From assembly GCF_026672275.1 (NCBI RefSeq), contig NZ_JANQCD010000010.1, positions 62,001 through 126,000 on the forward strand: a DNA stretch of 64,000 nucleotides, in the 5' to 3' direction. Under the pieces are notes generated by a model that was not told where the DNA came from, ran no database searches, and saw only the letters and a program-made list of their open reading frames with translations. Within the stretch, counting starts at the first letter, position 1. Each line of letters starts with the position of its first letter. The position numbers and the translations under genes are program-made. Below, in pieces: positions 46,098 through 54,104 of this stretch. Source of the DNA: Marinifilum sp. D737. Its GTDB lineage: Bacteria; Bacteroidota; Bacteroidia; Bacteroidales; Marinifilaceae.

Positions 46098-46182
46098 CAT
46101 AAAGTTGAAAGCAAAAATCAATAAGCGATTTTAGTTTATAAATAATGAATTAATTAAAAGTTTAACCTTTAAATCACATATT

Positions 46183-46518
46183 ATGGATCTTACAGGATTA
46201 GTTGCAGTATTAGGTTTTTTTGGAGTAATTCCATTAATTATTTTCTTAGTACACCGACACAGAGAACGCAAAGCTTTAATCGAAAAAGGAATGGATATAA
46301 GCTTGTTGCAAGGAGAAAAAAAGTGTAGTACACTTGAAAGTTTAAAGTATGGTATTGTACTAATAGGACTTGCAGCTGGAATTTTAATTGGAAATATTCT
46401 AGATGCATTCACAAGATTAAACGAAGAAGTTTCTTACTTTTCAATGATCTTCTTATTTGGTGGATTGGCTCTGTTAATTTTTTACAGCATAGCTAAAAAG
46501 CAACAAGAAACTGAATAG
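46183..46518 (+). CDS. Small membrane protein, DUF6249-like
   Basis: This 111-residue protein has three hydrophobic segments (about residues 4-22, 55-73 and 84-103). A basic stretch after the first (HRHRERKALIEKGMDISLL) matches the DUF6249 pattern in Bacteroidota, often near ECF sigma factors. It faces the sigma operon and is preceded by an ECF-type promoter. Its job is unknown; a part in envelope stress response is inferred from regulation only. Confidence 0.85.
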   Translation: MDLTGLVAVLGFFGVIPLIIFLVHRHRERKALIEKGMDISLLQGEKKCSTLESLKYGIVLIGLAAGILIGNILDAFTRLNEEVSYFSMIFLFGGLALLIFYSIAKKQQETE

Positions 46519-46540
46519 TTTGAAATAATTTACCCCAAAC

Positions 46541-46575
46541 AAAAAAATGCGCCTCAATTCGAAGCGCATTTTTTT
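46541..46575. terminator. Bidirectional terminator after the DUF6249 gene
   Basis: A7-ATGCGC (46541-46552) pairs with GCGCAT-T6+ (46564 on); convergent with the M64 peptidase gene. Confidence 0.85.
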
Positions 46576-46621
46576 ATATGTTTTTACGTAAGTTAGAATC
46601 TTATCTGTCGTAATTCTAAAA

Positions 46622-47905
46622 TTATTTCCCAATATGGAATAGAATCACCTTTTCGGCTGCTCTTTCACAAACAGGACAAAAGTGCTTCTCATTGTTCGAT
46701 TTCATTTTACAATCCTGAACTGGCGAATAAATTCCCTTAGACATATAGCCTCCTCCTTCATACACTCCCAATGTTTTTTCATATTCAGGTGTTCGTGGTG
46801 TTGGCACAGGTGTTGATTCATCCAACATATCTTTCCATTTCGAGTTAAAATCAACCATAGTTGTGATGTTTGGTTCCCATGGCTCAACCTCCAGGTTGTA
46901 AAAGCCATCGTAAGCAACCTTTGAGTTGTAATACTCATCTCCCAAGCCAACAAATCCATGTCCAAATTCATGGCTTGATACTTCATAGCTTAACTGGTGA
47001 TCAGCCGAGCAACTTGAATAATAATTGTAGAAGCCACCTCCTCCATAACGATCGGTATTAATCAACACAAAAATTTGATCGTAAGGTACATTTGCACTAA
47101 TATCATGTAGTACTTTAATATCAAAAGTCGTTAAGTATCGAGGTACATCGAAGGTATAAAATGTAGTATTTACCGCTGTATTCTTATAAATATTCTCTCC
47201 CGGAACATCAGTTCCTGATTCTTCCGATGCAGATTCCAAGGCATAAATATTGAAGTTTTCTGCATACTTATCAAAGGGAGGAACATCCAATAGGTAACCT
47301 GCAACTCTTTTTGCATCAGCCCTAAATTTTTCCATTTCTTCAAGAGTATACCCTTCAGCAATAAAAGCGATATCCACGCTTTTATCAGGACTTCCCTTCC
47401 CCATAAGCTTTGTATAAGGAACTGCCACTGGCTTTTCTCTGCCAATAAAATAATTCTTAGGATCAATGGTATACTCCCAAATTTGCTCCATGCTACCGTC
47501 CCACTTTCTTGACTCCAACACAAAACGAGCAATATTTTTAGGATATGGCATCACATTCACCTGGTAAAATGCTTTTTTTAATTCCTTTGCTTCATCAGTA
47601 GTTTGCCATTCCTGGAAAAGAGAATTAAAGCCTTTAGAATAAATCAACTCTCCTGATTCAGCATCATACAATTTGAATCTAAACGTTCCATATCCAAACT
47701 TGTCTATCAAATTTACGGTACTTCCTCCCCAATGAGGTTCCTCTTTTAACTCCTTTAAAAATACCGTTTGAGAATTTGCATCACCCCCCATCAAATAATC
47801 AATTCGAAGGGTTTTATTTTCGAAGTATTTTTCAAATTTATTTTGTGCATTGCAAAAAGTACTTAATGCAATAAACATCAGAACTAGTAATGGTTTTAGG
47901 TTCAT
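46622..47905 (-). CDS. Secreted M64 family (IgA-peptidase-like) metallopeptidase
   Basis: This 427-residue protein has a Sec signal peptide (ending TFCNAQ). Residues about 23-145 form the M64 N-terminal beta domain and residues about 165-427 the catalytic domain with VDIAFIAEGYT at its start. The zinc motif HEFGHGFVGLGDEY has His312, Glu313 and His316, with a downstream acidic pair (Asp323-Glu324). It is predicted to be periplasmic or secreted. The family was named from an IgA-cleaving enzyme of Clostridium; the substrate here is unknown. Confidence 0.94.
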   Translation of the reverse strand: MNLKPLLVLMFIALSTFCNAQNKFEKYFENKTLRIDYLMGGDANSQTVFLKELKEEPHWGGSTVNLIDKFGYGTFRFKLYDAESGELIYSKGFNSLFQEWQTTDEAKELKKAFYQVNVMPYPKNIARFVLESRKWDGSMEQIWEYTIDPKNYFIGREKPVAVPYTKLMGKGSPDKSVDIAFIAEGYTLEEMEKFRADAKRVAGYLLDVPPFDKYAENFNIYALESASEESGTDVPGENIYKNTAVNTTFYTFDVPRYLTTFDIKVLHDISANVPYDQIFVLINTDRYGGGGFYNYYSSCSADHQLSYEVSSHEFGHGFVGLGDEYYNSKVAYDGFYNLEVEPWEPNITTMVDFNSKWKDMLDESTPVPTPRTPEYEKTLGVYEGGGYMSKGIYSPVQDCKMKSNNEKHFCPVCERAAEKVILFHIGK

Positions 47906-48066
47906 TTTATGATTGTTTAAGTTGAAGTGATAAAAATACGAATAATTAACAGATGGGTATAAGTCATCAATTACAAGATTTTTAATAATAAAAGATTCAC
48001 ATTTTTCTTTTCCTCATCGAAATAGATATCTTAGATTTTTAATTCACACACAAATTTAATTCGACC

Positions 48067-49305
48067 ATGAAAGAACTATTAGGCGTTCAATTAAAGAACT
48101 GGCTAATTAACGAAGGTATTTCAGAATATTGGGCTGCTCTACTACAATCAGTCATTGCAGCAGTTGTTGTAATTCTTATAGCTTGGTTATCTGATTATAT
48201 TGCCAAAAAGATCTTAATTGCATTTATCACCAGGGTTGTAAGAAAAACCAAAACACACTGGGACGATATCTTACTAGAACGCAAAGTTTTTAATAAGATC
48301 TCACATTTTGCACCAGCAATAATTATCTATTCTAGTGCAAGTTTAATCGATCATCAATTATGGAGTAATATCATTGAAAATGGAGCATATGTTTATATGG
48401 TTGTTCTTGCAATTATGCTTCTGGATACTTTTCTAAGTGCCAGTAATGATATTTACAACACAATGCCGGTTAGTAAAACACGACCGATTAAGGGATATAT
48501 CCAAATTGTAAAAATTTTCTTTTATGCATTGGGAATCATCGCAATAATCGCTGTTTTATTCGATAGAAATCCGTTAACAATTATTGCCGGAATGGGAGCA
48601 TTTGCGGCGGTTATCCTGTTGATTTTTAAAGATACGATCTTAGGTTTCGTAGCTTCCATTCAACTATCGGCCAATAAAATGGTGAATATTGGCGATTGGA
48701 TTACGATGCCTTCTAAAGGAGCCGATGGAACTGTAATTGATATCAGCTTAAATACGGTAAAAGTTCAAAACTGGGATAAAACAATCAGTACAATTCCAAC
48801 ATATGCCTTGGTTTCCGAATCATTTAACAACTGGAAAGGAATGGAAGAATCGGGAGGTAGAAGAATTAAAAGGCATTTAAATATCGATGTTAAATCCATT
48901 CACTTTCTTTCCGAAGAAGACATCAATAAATTTGAACAAATCAATTTGATTCAGGATTATATGAAAGAAAAGAAAGAAGAAATTCAATCATCTAATCCCG
49001 AAGGGGAGATTCCTGTAAACCAAAGAAGACTTACAAATGTTGGAACATTCCGGAAATATATTGAAGCATATCTTCAAAATCACCCTAAGATTCATAAAGA
49101 TATGACTTTCCTTGTGCGTCAGTTGCAGCCGTCTGAAAAGGGTTTACCAATTGAGATATATGTATTTTCTAACGATCAGGCCTGGGCAAACTATGAAGCC
49201 ATTCAGGCAGATATTTTCGATCATATTTTTGCGATTGTACCTGAATTCAATTTAAAAGTCTTCCAGAATCCTACTGGTGATGATTTTCAAAAATTAATGA
49301 ACTAA
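48067..49305 (+). CDS. MscS-type mechanosensitive channel
   Basis: This 412-residue protein has about five membrane helices (residues about 20-185) followed by the MscS pore and beta-domain: GAFAAVILLIFKDTILGFVASIQLSANKMVNIGDWITMP, then DGTVIDISLNTVKVQNWDKTISTIPTYALVSESFNNWKGM. The C-terminal alpha/beta part extends to about residue 400. This is the larger YbdG-like form. It releases solutes under hypo-osmotic shock. The downstream SemiSWEET-like gene begins six bases after its stop. Confidence 0.93.
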   Translation: MKELLGVQLKNWLINEGISEYWAALLQSVIAAVVVILIAWLSDYIAKKILIAFITRVVRKTKTHWDDILLERKVFNKISHFAPAIIIYSSASLIDHQLWSNIIENGAYVYMVVLAIMLLDTFLSASNDIYNTMPVSKTRPIKGYIQIVKIFFYALGIIAIIAVLFDRNPLTIIAGMGAFAAVILLIFKDTILGFVASIQLSANKMVNIGDWITMPSKGADGTVIDISLNTVKVQNWDKTISTIPTYALVSESFNNWKGMEESGGRRIKRHLNIDVKSIHFLSEEDINKFEQINLIQDYMKEKKEEIQSSNPEGEIPVNQRRLTNVGTFRKYIEAYLQNHPKIHKDMTFLVRQLQPSEKGLPIEIYVFSNDQAWANYEAIQADIFDHIFAIVPEFNLKVFQNPTGDDFQKLMN

Positions 49306-49311
49306 TTATAA

Positions 49312-49605
49312 ATGAAGAGTATCTTAAAAAAGCTCGATTTTTTCGAGTCCTTGGGCTGGTTTGGTAATATCATCCTCAGCATTGGAGTGATTCCGCAAGT
49401 TGTTCAAACCTGGAAAACACATGATGTTGATAGTTTTAACTGGCCCTTTTTGCTGATGTGGGCTTTTGGCGTGCTGTTTACTTTTATCTATATTGTGAAC
49501 GGTGATTTAAAAGCAGATAAAAGACAATATCCACTTTGGTTAAACTATATGGTTAACATTGTGGCAACTTTTTACCTCTGCTATGCCAAACTGATTTATT
49601 CTTAA
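49312..49605 (+). CDS. SemiSWEET-like PQ-loop membrane protein
   Basis: This 97-residue protein has three membrane helices and the PQ-loop phrase GVIPQVVQTWKTHDVDSFNWPFLLMW, which is the SemiSWEET pattern (PQ followed by KT and a serine-rich turn). Single three-helix proteins of this type dimerise and pass sugars or similar small solutes. Genetic neighbours (MscS, chalcone-isomerase-like) do not indicate the substrate. Confidence 0.82.
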   Translation: MKSILKKLDFFESLGWFGNIILSIGVIPQVVQTWKTHDVDSFNWPFLLMWAFGVLFTFIYIVNGDLKADKRQYPLWLNYMVNIVATFYLCYAKLIYS

Positions 49606-49619
49606 AACCCCAAATTGAT

Positions 49620-50174
49620 ATGAAGAAATTATTTACCCTTTTACTTATACTTAGCTGTTTTGGCTCATTTGCACAAACAAAAGTAGGCGGAGTTGAATTG
49701 CCATCGGAAATAATGGTAAAAGAAACAAAATTGAACTTGCATGGAGCTGGCACCAGAGTTAAACTTTGGATGGATATGTATGCAATGGGATTGTATTTGG
49801 AAAATAAAACCAGTGATGCATCGCAAATCATTAATGCTGACAAAAGCATGGGCATTCGCCTTGAAATTATTTCTGGCTTAATTACTGCTGAAAAAATGGA
49901 GAAAGCCACAAGAGATGGATTTAAAAATTCAACCCAAAACAACACCAAACCAATTGAGTCCAGAATAAATGATTTCCTCTCTGTTTTTTTAAGTGGTGTG
50001 GAGAAGAAAGATATCTTTGAGTTTGTTTACAATCCTTCTGAAGGAAGCTTGATTTACAAAAATGGAGAACTTAAAAAGGTAATTGATGGATTGGATTTTA
50101 AAAAGGCACTTTTTGGCATTTGGCTTTGCAATAAACCTGCTGATAAAAATTTAAAAGAAGATCTACTTAAATAG
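49620..50174 (+). CDS. Secreted chalcone isomerase-like protein
   Basis: This 184-residue protein has a Sec signal peptide (SCFGSFAQ) and then a chalcone-isomerase-like fold at about residues 22-184 (VGGVELPSEIMVKETKLNLHGAGTRVKLWMDMYAMGLYLE, GIRLEIISGLITAEKM, FLSVFLSGVEKKDIFEF, KALFGIWLCNKP). Bacterial members of this family generally lack flavonoid substrates; lipid or fatty-acid binding has been suggested for related folds. It starts 14 bases after the SemiSWEET-like gene and a terminator follows. Confidence 0.9.
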   Translation: MKKLFTLLLILSCFGSFAQTKVGGVELPSEIMVKETKLNLHGAGTRVKLWMDMYAMGLYLENKTSDASQIINADKSMGIRLEIISGLITAEKMEKATRDGFKNSTQNNTKPIESRINDFLSVFLSGVEKKDIFEFVYNPSEGSLIYKNGELKKVIDGLDFKKALFGIWLCNKPADKNLKEDLLK

Positions 50175-50192
50175 AATCAGAAAAGAATAGTA

Positions 50193-50223
50193 AAGGAGTG
50201 ATTTTTAGATCACTCCTTTTTTT
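50193..50223 (+). terminator. Intrinsic terminator after the chalcone isomerase-like gene
   Basis: Eleven-base perfect stem AAAGGAGTGAT/ATCACTCCTTT with loop TTTTAG, followed by T. Confidence 0.9.
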
Positions 50224-50313
50224 ATTGTATCAAATTTGAAATTGCTTTCTAAATAAAAGTTTAGCAGATGCAGTTCAAAAAAAAACTTTATCTTAGCACC
50301 CACACCAAACTTA

Positions 50314-50329
50314 TTATCCCTAGGGATAA
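50314..50329. promoter_or_regulatory. 16-bp perfect palindrome upstream of FabH-like gene
   Basis: TTATCCCTAGGGATAA reads the same on both strands, about 97 bases before the start codon. It has no T-run, so an operator is more likely than a terminator. Factor unknown. Confidence 0.45.
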
Positions 50330-50425
50330 ATACTTTTATTACAAATCTTTCGGACTTTAGGAATCTGTTTCTTGAGGAGATATTTTGCACCCCTAATTTT
50401 GTGTGCATTTTGTGAAACAAAAACA

Positions 50426-51517
50426 ATGACAATGAGTACCAAGAGATTTTCTAAAATTGTAGGTTCAGGTAGTTATCTGCCAAGTATCGAAGTTAAAAAT
50501 TCACACTTTTTGAACCATGATTTTTTTGAACCCAACGGACAAAAAATTGAAACTCCAAACGAGGAAATAATTGAAAAATTCCGTGAAATTACAGGAATTG
50601 AGGAAAGAAAGTATGCAACTGATGAGCAGCAAGCATCCGATTTGGCATATTTGGCTGCAAAAGATGCACTAGACTCTTCGAATATCGATAAAGAAAGCAT
50701 TGACTATATTTTGGTTGCGCACAATTATGGTGATATAAAACCAAATTCAACCTTAACCAGTCAACTTCCATGTTTGGCTGCAAAAGTGAAAAACCTTTTG
50801 CAAATTGAAAATCCAAAATGTATTGCTTACGATATCCTGTTTGGATGTCCAGGTTGGGTCCAGTTGATGATTCAAGCCAACTATTACATCAAATCGGGAG
50901 ATGCCAACAGAGTCTTGGTTATTGGTGCAGAAACACTATCACGTGTTTGTGATCCACATGACAGAGATAGCATGATTTATTCGGATGGAGCTGGCGCTAC
51001 CATATTGGAAGCTTGTGAATCGGAAGAAGAAACTGGAATTCTATCGCATGCAATGAGAACCGACACCAAAGACCAGGCATATTTTTTAAGAACTGACATT
51101 TCGGACAATGCAGATTTTGAAGGAAACAGCAACAGTCATTTCATTAAAATGTATGGTCGTAAAATATACGAATACGCAATTACCAACGTTCCTGGAGTTG
51201 TAAAGGAAAGTATCGATAAAGCAGGTTTGGATATCAAAGACATTAAGAAAATCCTGATACACCAGGCAAACGAAAAAATGGACGAAGCCATTGGAAAAAG
51301 ACTATTTAGGCTGTACAAAGAAAGAGAAGTACCTGAAGATATCATGCCAATTATTCTTCAAAAAATGGGCAACAATTCTGTAGCTACCGTTCCTGTTCTT
51401 TACGATCAAATTGCAAAAGGAACTCTAAATGGTCACAGTTTAAATCCTGGCGACTATGTTGTTTTTGCATCTGTTGGTGCGGGAATGAACATTAACTCTT
51501 TTGTATATAAAGTGTAA
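50426..51517 (+). CDS. Beta-ketoacyl-ACP synthase III (FabH-like)
   Basis: From the ATG at 50426 the protein has 363 residues; a second ATG two codons on and an upstream in-frame TTG (50372) are alternatives. Thiolase-fold catalytic triad: Cys in AYDILFGCPGWVQLM, His in ILIHQANEKMDEAIG and Asn in MGNNSVATVPVL. Other FabH landmarks are VIGAETLSRVCDP and the C-terminal GAGMNINSFVY. It condenses an acyl-CoA with malonyl-ACP. It is longer than E. coli FabH and stands alone, outside a fatty-acid gene cluster, so a specialised role (lipid or secondary metabolite) is possible. Confidence 0.9.
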   Translation: MTMSTKRFSKIVGSGSYLPSIEVKNSHFLNHDFFEPNGQKIETPNEEIIEKFREITGIEERKYATDEQQASDLAYLAAKDALDSSNIDKESIDYILVAHNYGDIKPNSTLTSQLPCLAAKVKNLLQIENPKCIAYDILFGCPGWVQLMIQANYYIKSGDANRVLVIGAETLSRVCDPHDRDSMIYSDGAGATILEACESEEETGILSHAMRTDTKDQAYFLRTDISDNADFEGNSNSHFIKMYGRKIYEYAITNVPGVVKESIDKAGLDIKDIKKILIHQANEKMDEAIGKRLFRLYKEREVPEDIMPIILQKMGNNSVATVPVLYDQIAKGTLNGHSLNPGDYVVFASVGAGMNINSFVYKV

Positions 51518-51710
51518 ATAGAACTTGAAATGTTAAAATTTTAATCTTTTTAATAAAGATTTATCCAAATGTGTTGGATTCAAAAATAATTTTTCTAAAT
51601 TAGCAGGGCTGAATCTGATAGAGGCTAGAAAATAAAAGGGATTGAGGAGAATAAGATATTATCAGATTTGATTTTGGAATTGCATTCTAACCCTAAAATT
51701 ACTATACAAT

Positions 51711-51749
51711 ATTACCCGAATTAACACTTGTTGGTTCGGGTAATTTTTT
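51711..51749 (+). terminator. Intrinsic terminator, distal to FabH-like gene
   Basis: Ten-base perfect stem ATTACCCGAA/TTCGGGTAAT (51711-51720, 51735-51744) followed by T5. Confidence 0.9.
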
Positions 51750-51831
51750 GCTCTTTTTTAAATTGTGATTTAAAATGCATAAACATATAATTAATCAATT
51801 TAAGGTTTAAGTGCCGAGAAAGAATCCAAAT

Positions 51832-51839
51832 TAGATTTG
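51832..51839 (+). promoter_or_regulatory. -7 box of the reductive-dehalogenase-like gene
   Basis: TAGATTTG fits TAnnTTTG, 53 bases before the ATG at 51893; the -33 element is only a weak TTTAAG. Confidence 0.4.
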
Positions 51840-51892
51840 CAAAATGGATTCCCTAAAAAAATCCTTTATCTTTCGGTTCTAAGCCTAATCAA

Positions 51893-53275
51893 ATGAACCT
51901 AATTTACCAAATTTCACTTCTTACCTGTCTGATTTTTTCAATTATTCTGTTGGCAGGTTTACTGTACGCATCCATTGTTTTTTATCAGGAAAAAGAAAAA
52001 AGGGCTGGTTTCAGAGCCATTTTACTTGCTTTACTCCTACCTCCTATTTACCTGATAACATGGCATTACAACTGGGAAATTGTAGCTCTCATTCTTACAG
52101 CCGATCTTTTGATTACCGGAATCCTGTTTCTTATTCCTTTTGGCAATAAGAAAAACATTACCGATGATTTTCCACAAGCACAGATTGACGAAAGAGATAT
52201 CATGTTTTCACGAAACGAATTAAAAGAAAACACAGATAGGTTCAATGAATATTATTCCAAAAACCCAGACAAATTAAAACTGGATAATGAGTTTAGAAAA
52301 GAACCCGGATTAACTGCTGATAAATCCATTTTCTTTAATGAATTGGCATACAAAGCTGCCAATGCCAGCTTTTTTACGGTAGATCAATTTCATCAAGCTG
52401 TAGATGGTAATATCAATCCAAAAAAATCAGATATTTCAAAAGACGAATTAAGTCATTTTATAAAGGATTGGAGCAAAAAGCTTGGAGTTTTAAATGTAGG
52501 AATTGCTGAATTGAAAGATTATCATTTCTATTCGCATAAAGGTAGAGGTGAAGAATATGGTGATCCTATCGAGAGTTATCATTCACATGCCATTGCCTTT
52601 ACTGTTGAAATGAGTCAGGAAATGGTGGCCGCAGCACCACAATCCTCCATTGTAATGGAATCGGCACAACAGTATTTAGAAGCTGGACGAATTGCTGTTC
52701 AATTGGCACAATTCTTAAGAAGCATGGGATTTTCAGCCAGAGCTCATATCGATGGGAATTACCAAATTGTTTGCCCTTTGGTTGCTCGCGACGCAGGTTT
52801 AGGAGAAATTGGAAGAATGGGATTACTAATGACTCCAAAAGAAGGACCGCGAGTAAGATTGGGAGTGGTTACCACAGAATTTGAATTGAATACTGACGAA
52901 AGAAGCAAAGACAATTCGATGCTTGATTTCTGCTTACAATGTAAAAAATGCGCCGAGGTTTGTCCGAGCAAATCCATATCATTCGACGATCCAAAACTTG
53001 TAAATGGAATAAAAAGGTGGCAAATTAATTCAGAATCTTGCTTTACCTATTGGTGCAAAGCGGGTACAGATTGTGGCCGATGCATGGCCTGTTGTCCATA
53101 CTCGCATCCCAATAATTTACTGCACAACTTTATTCGTTTTGGAATTAAAAATTCTGCTCTATTCAGAATCTTGGCTGTTCATTTGGATGATTTCTTTTAT
53201 GGAAGGAAACCAAAATCGGCAGATCTTCCGAACTGGATTCCTAACAGCAAAAAGGCGCAGAAATATATTTCCTGA
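51893..53275 (+). CDS. Membrane-anchored reductive-dehalogenase-like 4Fe-4S protein
   Basis: This 460-residue protein has three N-terminal membrane helices (about residues 4-29, 41-57 and 62-83) and no Tat motif. The body (about 140-345) resembles the corrinoid-binding domain of reductive dehalogenases/epoxyqueuosine reductase (EYGDPIESYHSHAIAFTVEMSQEM, LGEIGRMGLLMTPKEGPRVRLGVVTTE). Two ferredoxin motifs follow: CLQCKKCAEVCP (Cys347, 350, 353, 357) and a second Cys-rich segment ending CGRCMACCP. Typical respiratory RdhA has a Tat signal and a separate anchor protein RdhB; none is encoded here, so the anchor seems to be built in. The active site would face the cytosol or periplasm depending on topology, which I cannot settle. 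Substrate unknown. Confidence 0.85.
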   Translation: MNLIYQISLLTCLIFSIILLAGLLYASIVFYQEKEKRAGFRAILLALLLPPIYLITWHYNWEIVALILTADLLITGILFLIPFGNKKNITDDFPQAQIDERDIMFSRNELKENTDRFNEYYSKNPDKLKLDNEFRKEPGLTADKSIFFNELAYKAANASFFTVDQFHQAVDGNINPKKSDISKDELSHFIKDWSKKLGVLNVGIAELKDYHFYSHKGRGEEYGDPIESYHSHAIAFTVEMSQEMVAAAPQSSIVMESAQQYLEAGRIAVQLAQFLRSMGFSARAHIDGNYQIVCPLVARDAGLGEIGRMGLLMTPKEGPRVRLGVVTTEFELNTDERSKDNSMLDFCLQCKKCAEVCPSKSISFDDPKLVNGIKRWQINSESCFTYWCKAGTDCGRCMACCPYSHPNNLLHNFIRFGIKNSALFRILAVHLDDFFYGRKPKSADLPNWIPNSKKAQKYIS

Positions 53276-53311
53276 TTAGAAACGTATTATTTCACATTTG
53301 TCCATAAAAAA

Positions 53312-53336
53312 AACGCAGAAAGCTTCTTTCTGCGTT
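53312..53336 (-). terminator. Intrinsic terminator of rlmB transcript
   Basis: Eleven-base stem AACGCAGAAAG/CTTTCTGCGTT with loop CTT; on the minus strand eight T follow. Confidence 0.9.
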
Positions 53337-53359
53337 GCAATATTTTTAGTCTTTACAGA

Positions 53360-54100
53360 TTATTTTCTCTGTCGAACGGCTTCGTATACCATTAAGGATG
53401 CAGCTACCGAAACATTCAGCGATTCAATCTGACCCAAGATTGGTACTTTTACCTTTTCATCAGCCAAACGAAGCAATGCCTCATCGATACCGGTATCCTC
53501 CGATCCCATAATAATTGCCGTTGCCAAAGTTAAATCTGCATCGGTATAATAGTTTTCAGCCTTCTCAGTTGAAGCTACAATTCGAATTCCTTCCTTTTTA
53601 AGATTTCGCACTAGAGTTTTTAGATTCTGTACACGACAAACCGGAATTTGATACAATGCTCCGGCTGAAGTTTTAATTGAATCAGGTGTAATTTTAGCCG
53701 AATTCTTAAATGGGATAATTATCGCATCAACCCCAGCACACTCTGCAGATCGAGCAATGGCACCAAAATTTCTAACATCGGTAATCTGGTCCAAGATTAA
53801 GATCAAAGGAGTTCTACCTTCAGCCATAATTTGTGGCACAACATCTTCAACATCCTGGTAAGCAATAGGTACAATTAAAGTAACAACACCTTGGTTGTTT
53901 TTCTGGTTAAGTGAATTGATTTTTTCAGCAGGAACAAATTGATATTCGATTGATTCATCACGAATTAAATCGAATAGATCTTGGTACAAACGACCAGTTA
54001 ATCCTTTACGAATTAATACTTTTTCAATTTCTTTACCACTTTTAATCGCTTCCATTGTTGCTCTAATACCGAACAACATTTCCTGTTTCTGTTTAGCCAT
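53360..54100 (-). CDS. rlmB: 23S rRNA guanosine-2251 2'-O-methyltransferase (TrmH/SpoU family)
   Basis: This 246-residue protein has an N-terminal L30e-like substrate-binding domain (about 1-75: FGIRATMEAIKSGKEIEKVLI) and the SPOUT knot domain with motif 1 LDQITDVRNFGAIARSAECAG, motif 2 IIMGSEDTGI and motif 3 VPILGQIESLNVSVAASLMVYEAVRQ. These mark RlmB, which methylates G2251 of 23S rRNA. It begins four bases after the stop of the DUF418 gene on the same strand and is probably co-transcribed. Confidence 0.93.
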   Translation of the reverse strand: MAKQKQEMLFGIRATMEAIKSGKEIEKVLIRKGLTGRLYQDLFDLIRDESIEYQFVPAEKINSLNQKNNQGVVTLIVPIAYQDVEDVVPQIMAEGRTPLILILDQITDVRNFGAIARSAECAGVDAIIIPFKNSAKITPDSIKTSAGALYQIPVCRVQNLKTLVRNLKKEGIRIVASTEKAENYYTDADLTLATAIIMGSEDTGIDEALLRLADEKVKVPILGQIESLNVSVAASLMVYEAVRQRK

Positions 54101-54104
54101 CTAT

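Larger units (their letters stand above)
45698..46182. other. Divergent regulatory region of the ECF regulon
   Basis: A 485-base gap without genes between the sigma gene (minus) and the DUF6249 gene (plus). It holds two matching ECF promoters on opposite strands. The predicted 5' leader is about 230 bases for sigma and about 78 for the DUF6249 gene. Confidence 0.75.
51518..51892. other. Intergenic region with distal terminator
   Basis: A 375-base gap without a coding frame. The only strong terminator is at 51711-51749, nearly 200 bases after the FabH-like stop, leaving a long 3' tail or room for a small RNA. A -7 box for the next gene lies at 51832. Confidence 0.55.

Noticed and set aside
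46131-46412. 93-codon minus-strand frame
   Set aside because: Antisense to the DUF6249 gene, whose promoter, start and membrane pattern are convincing.
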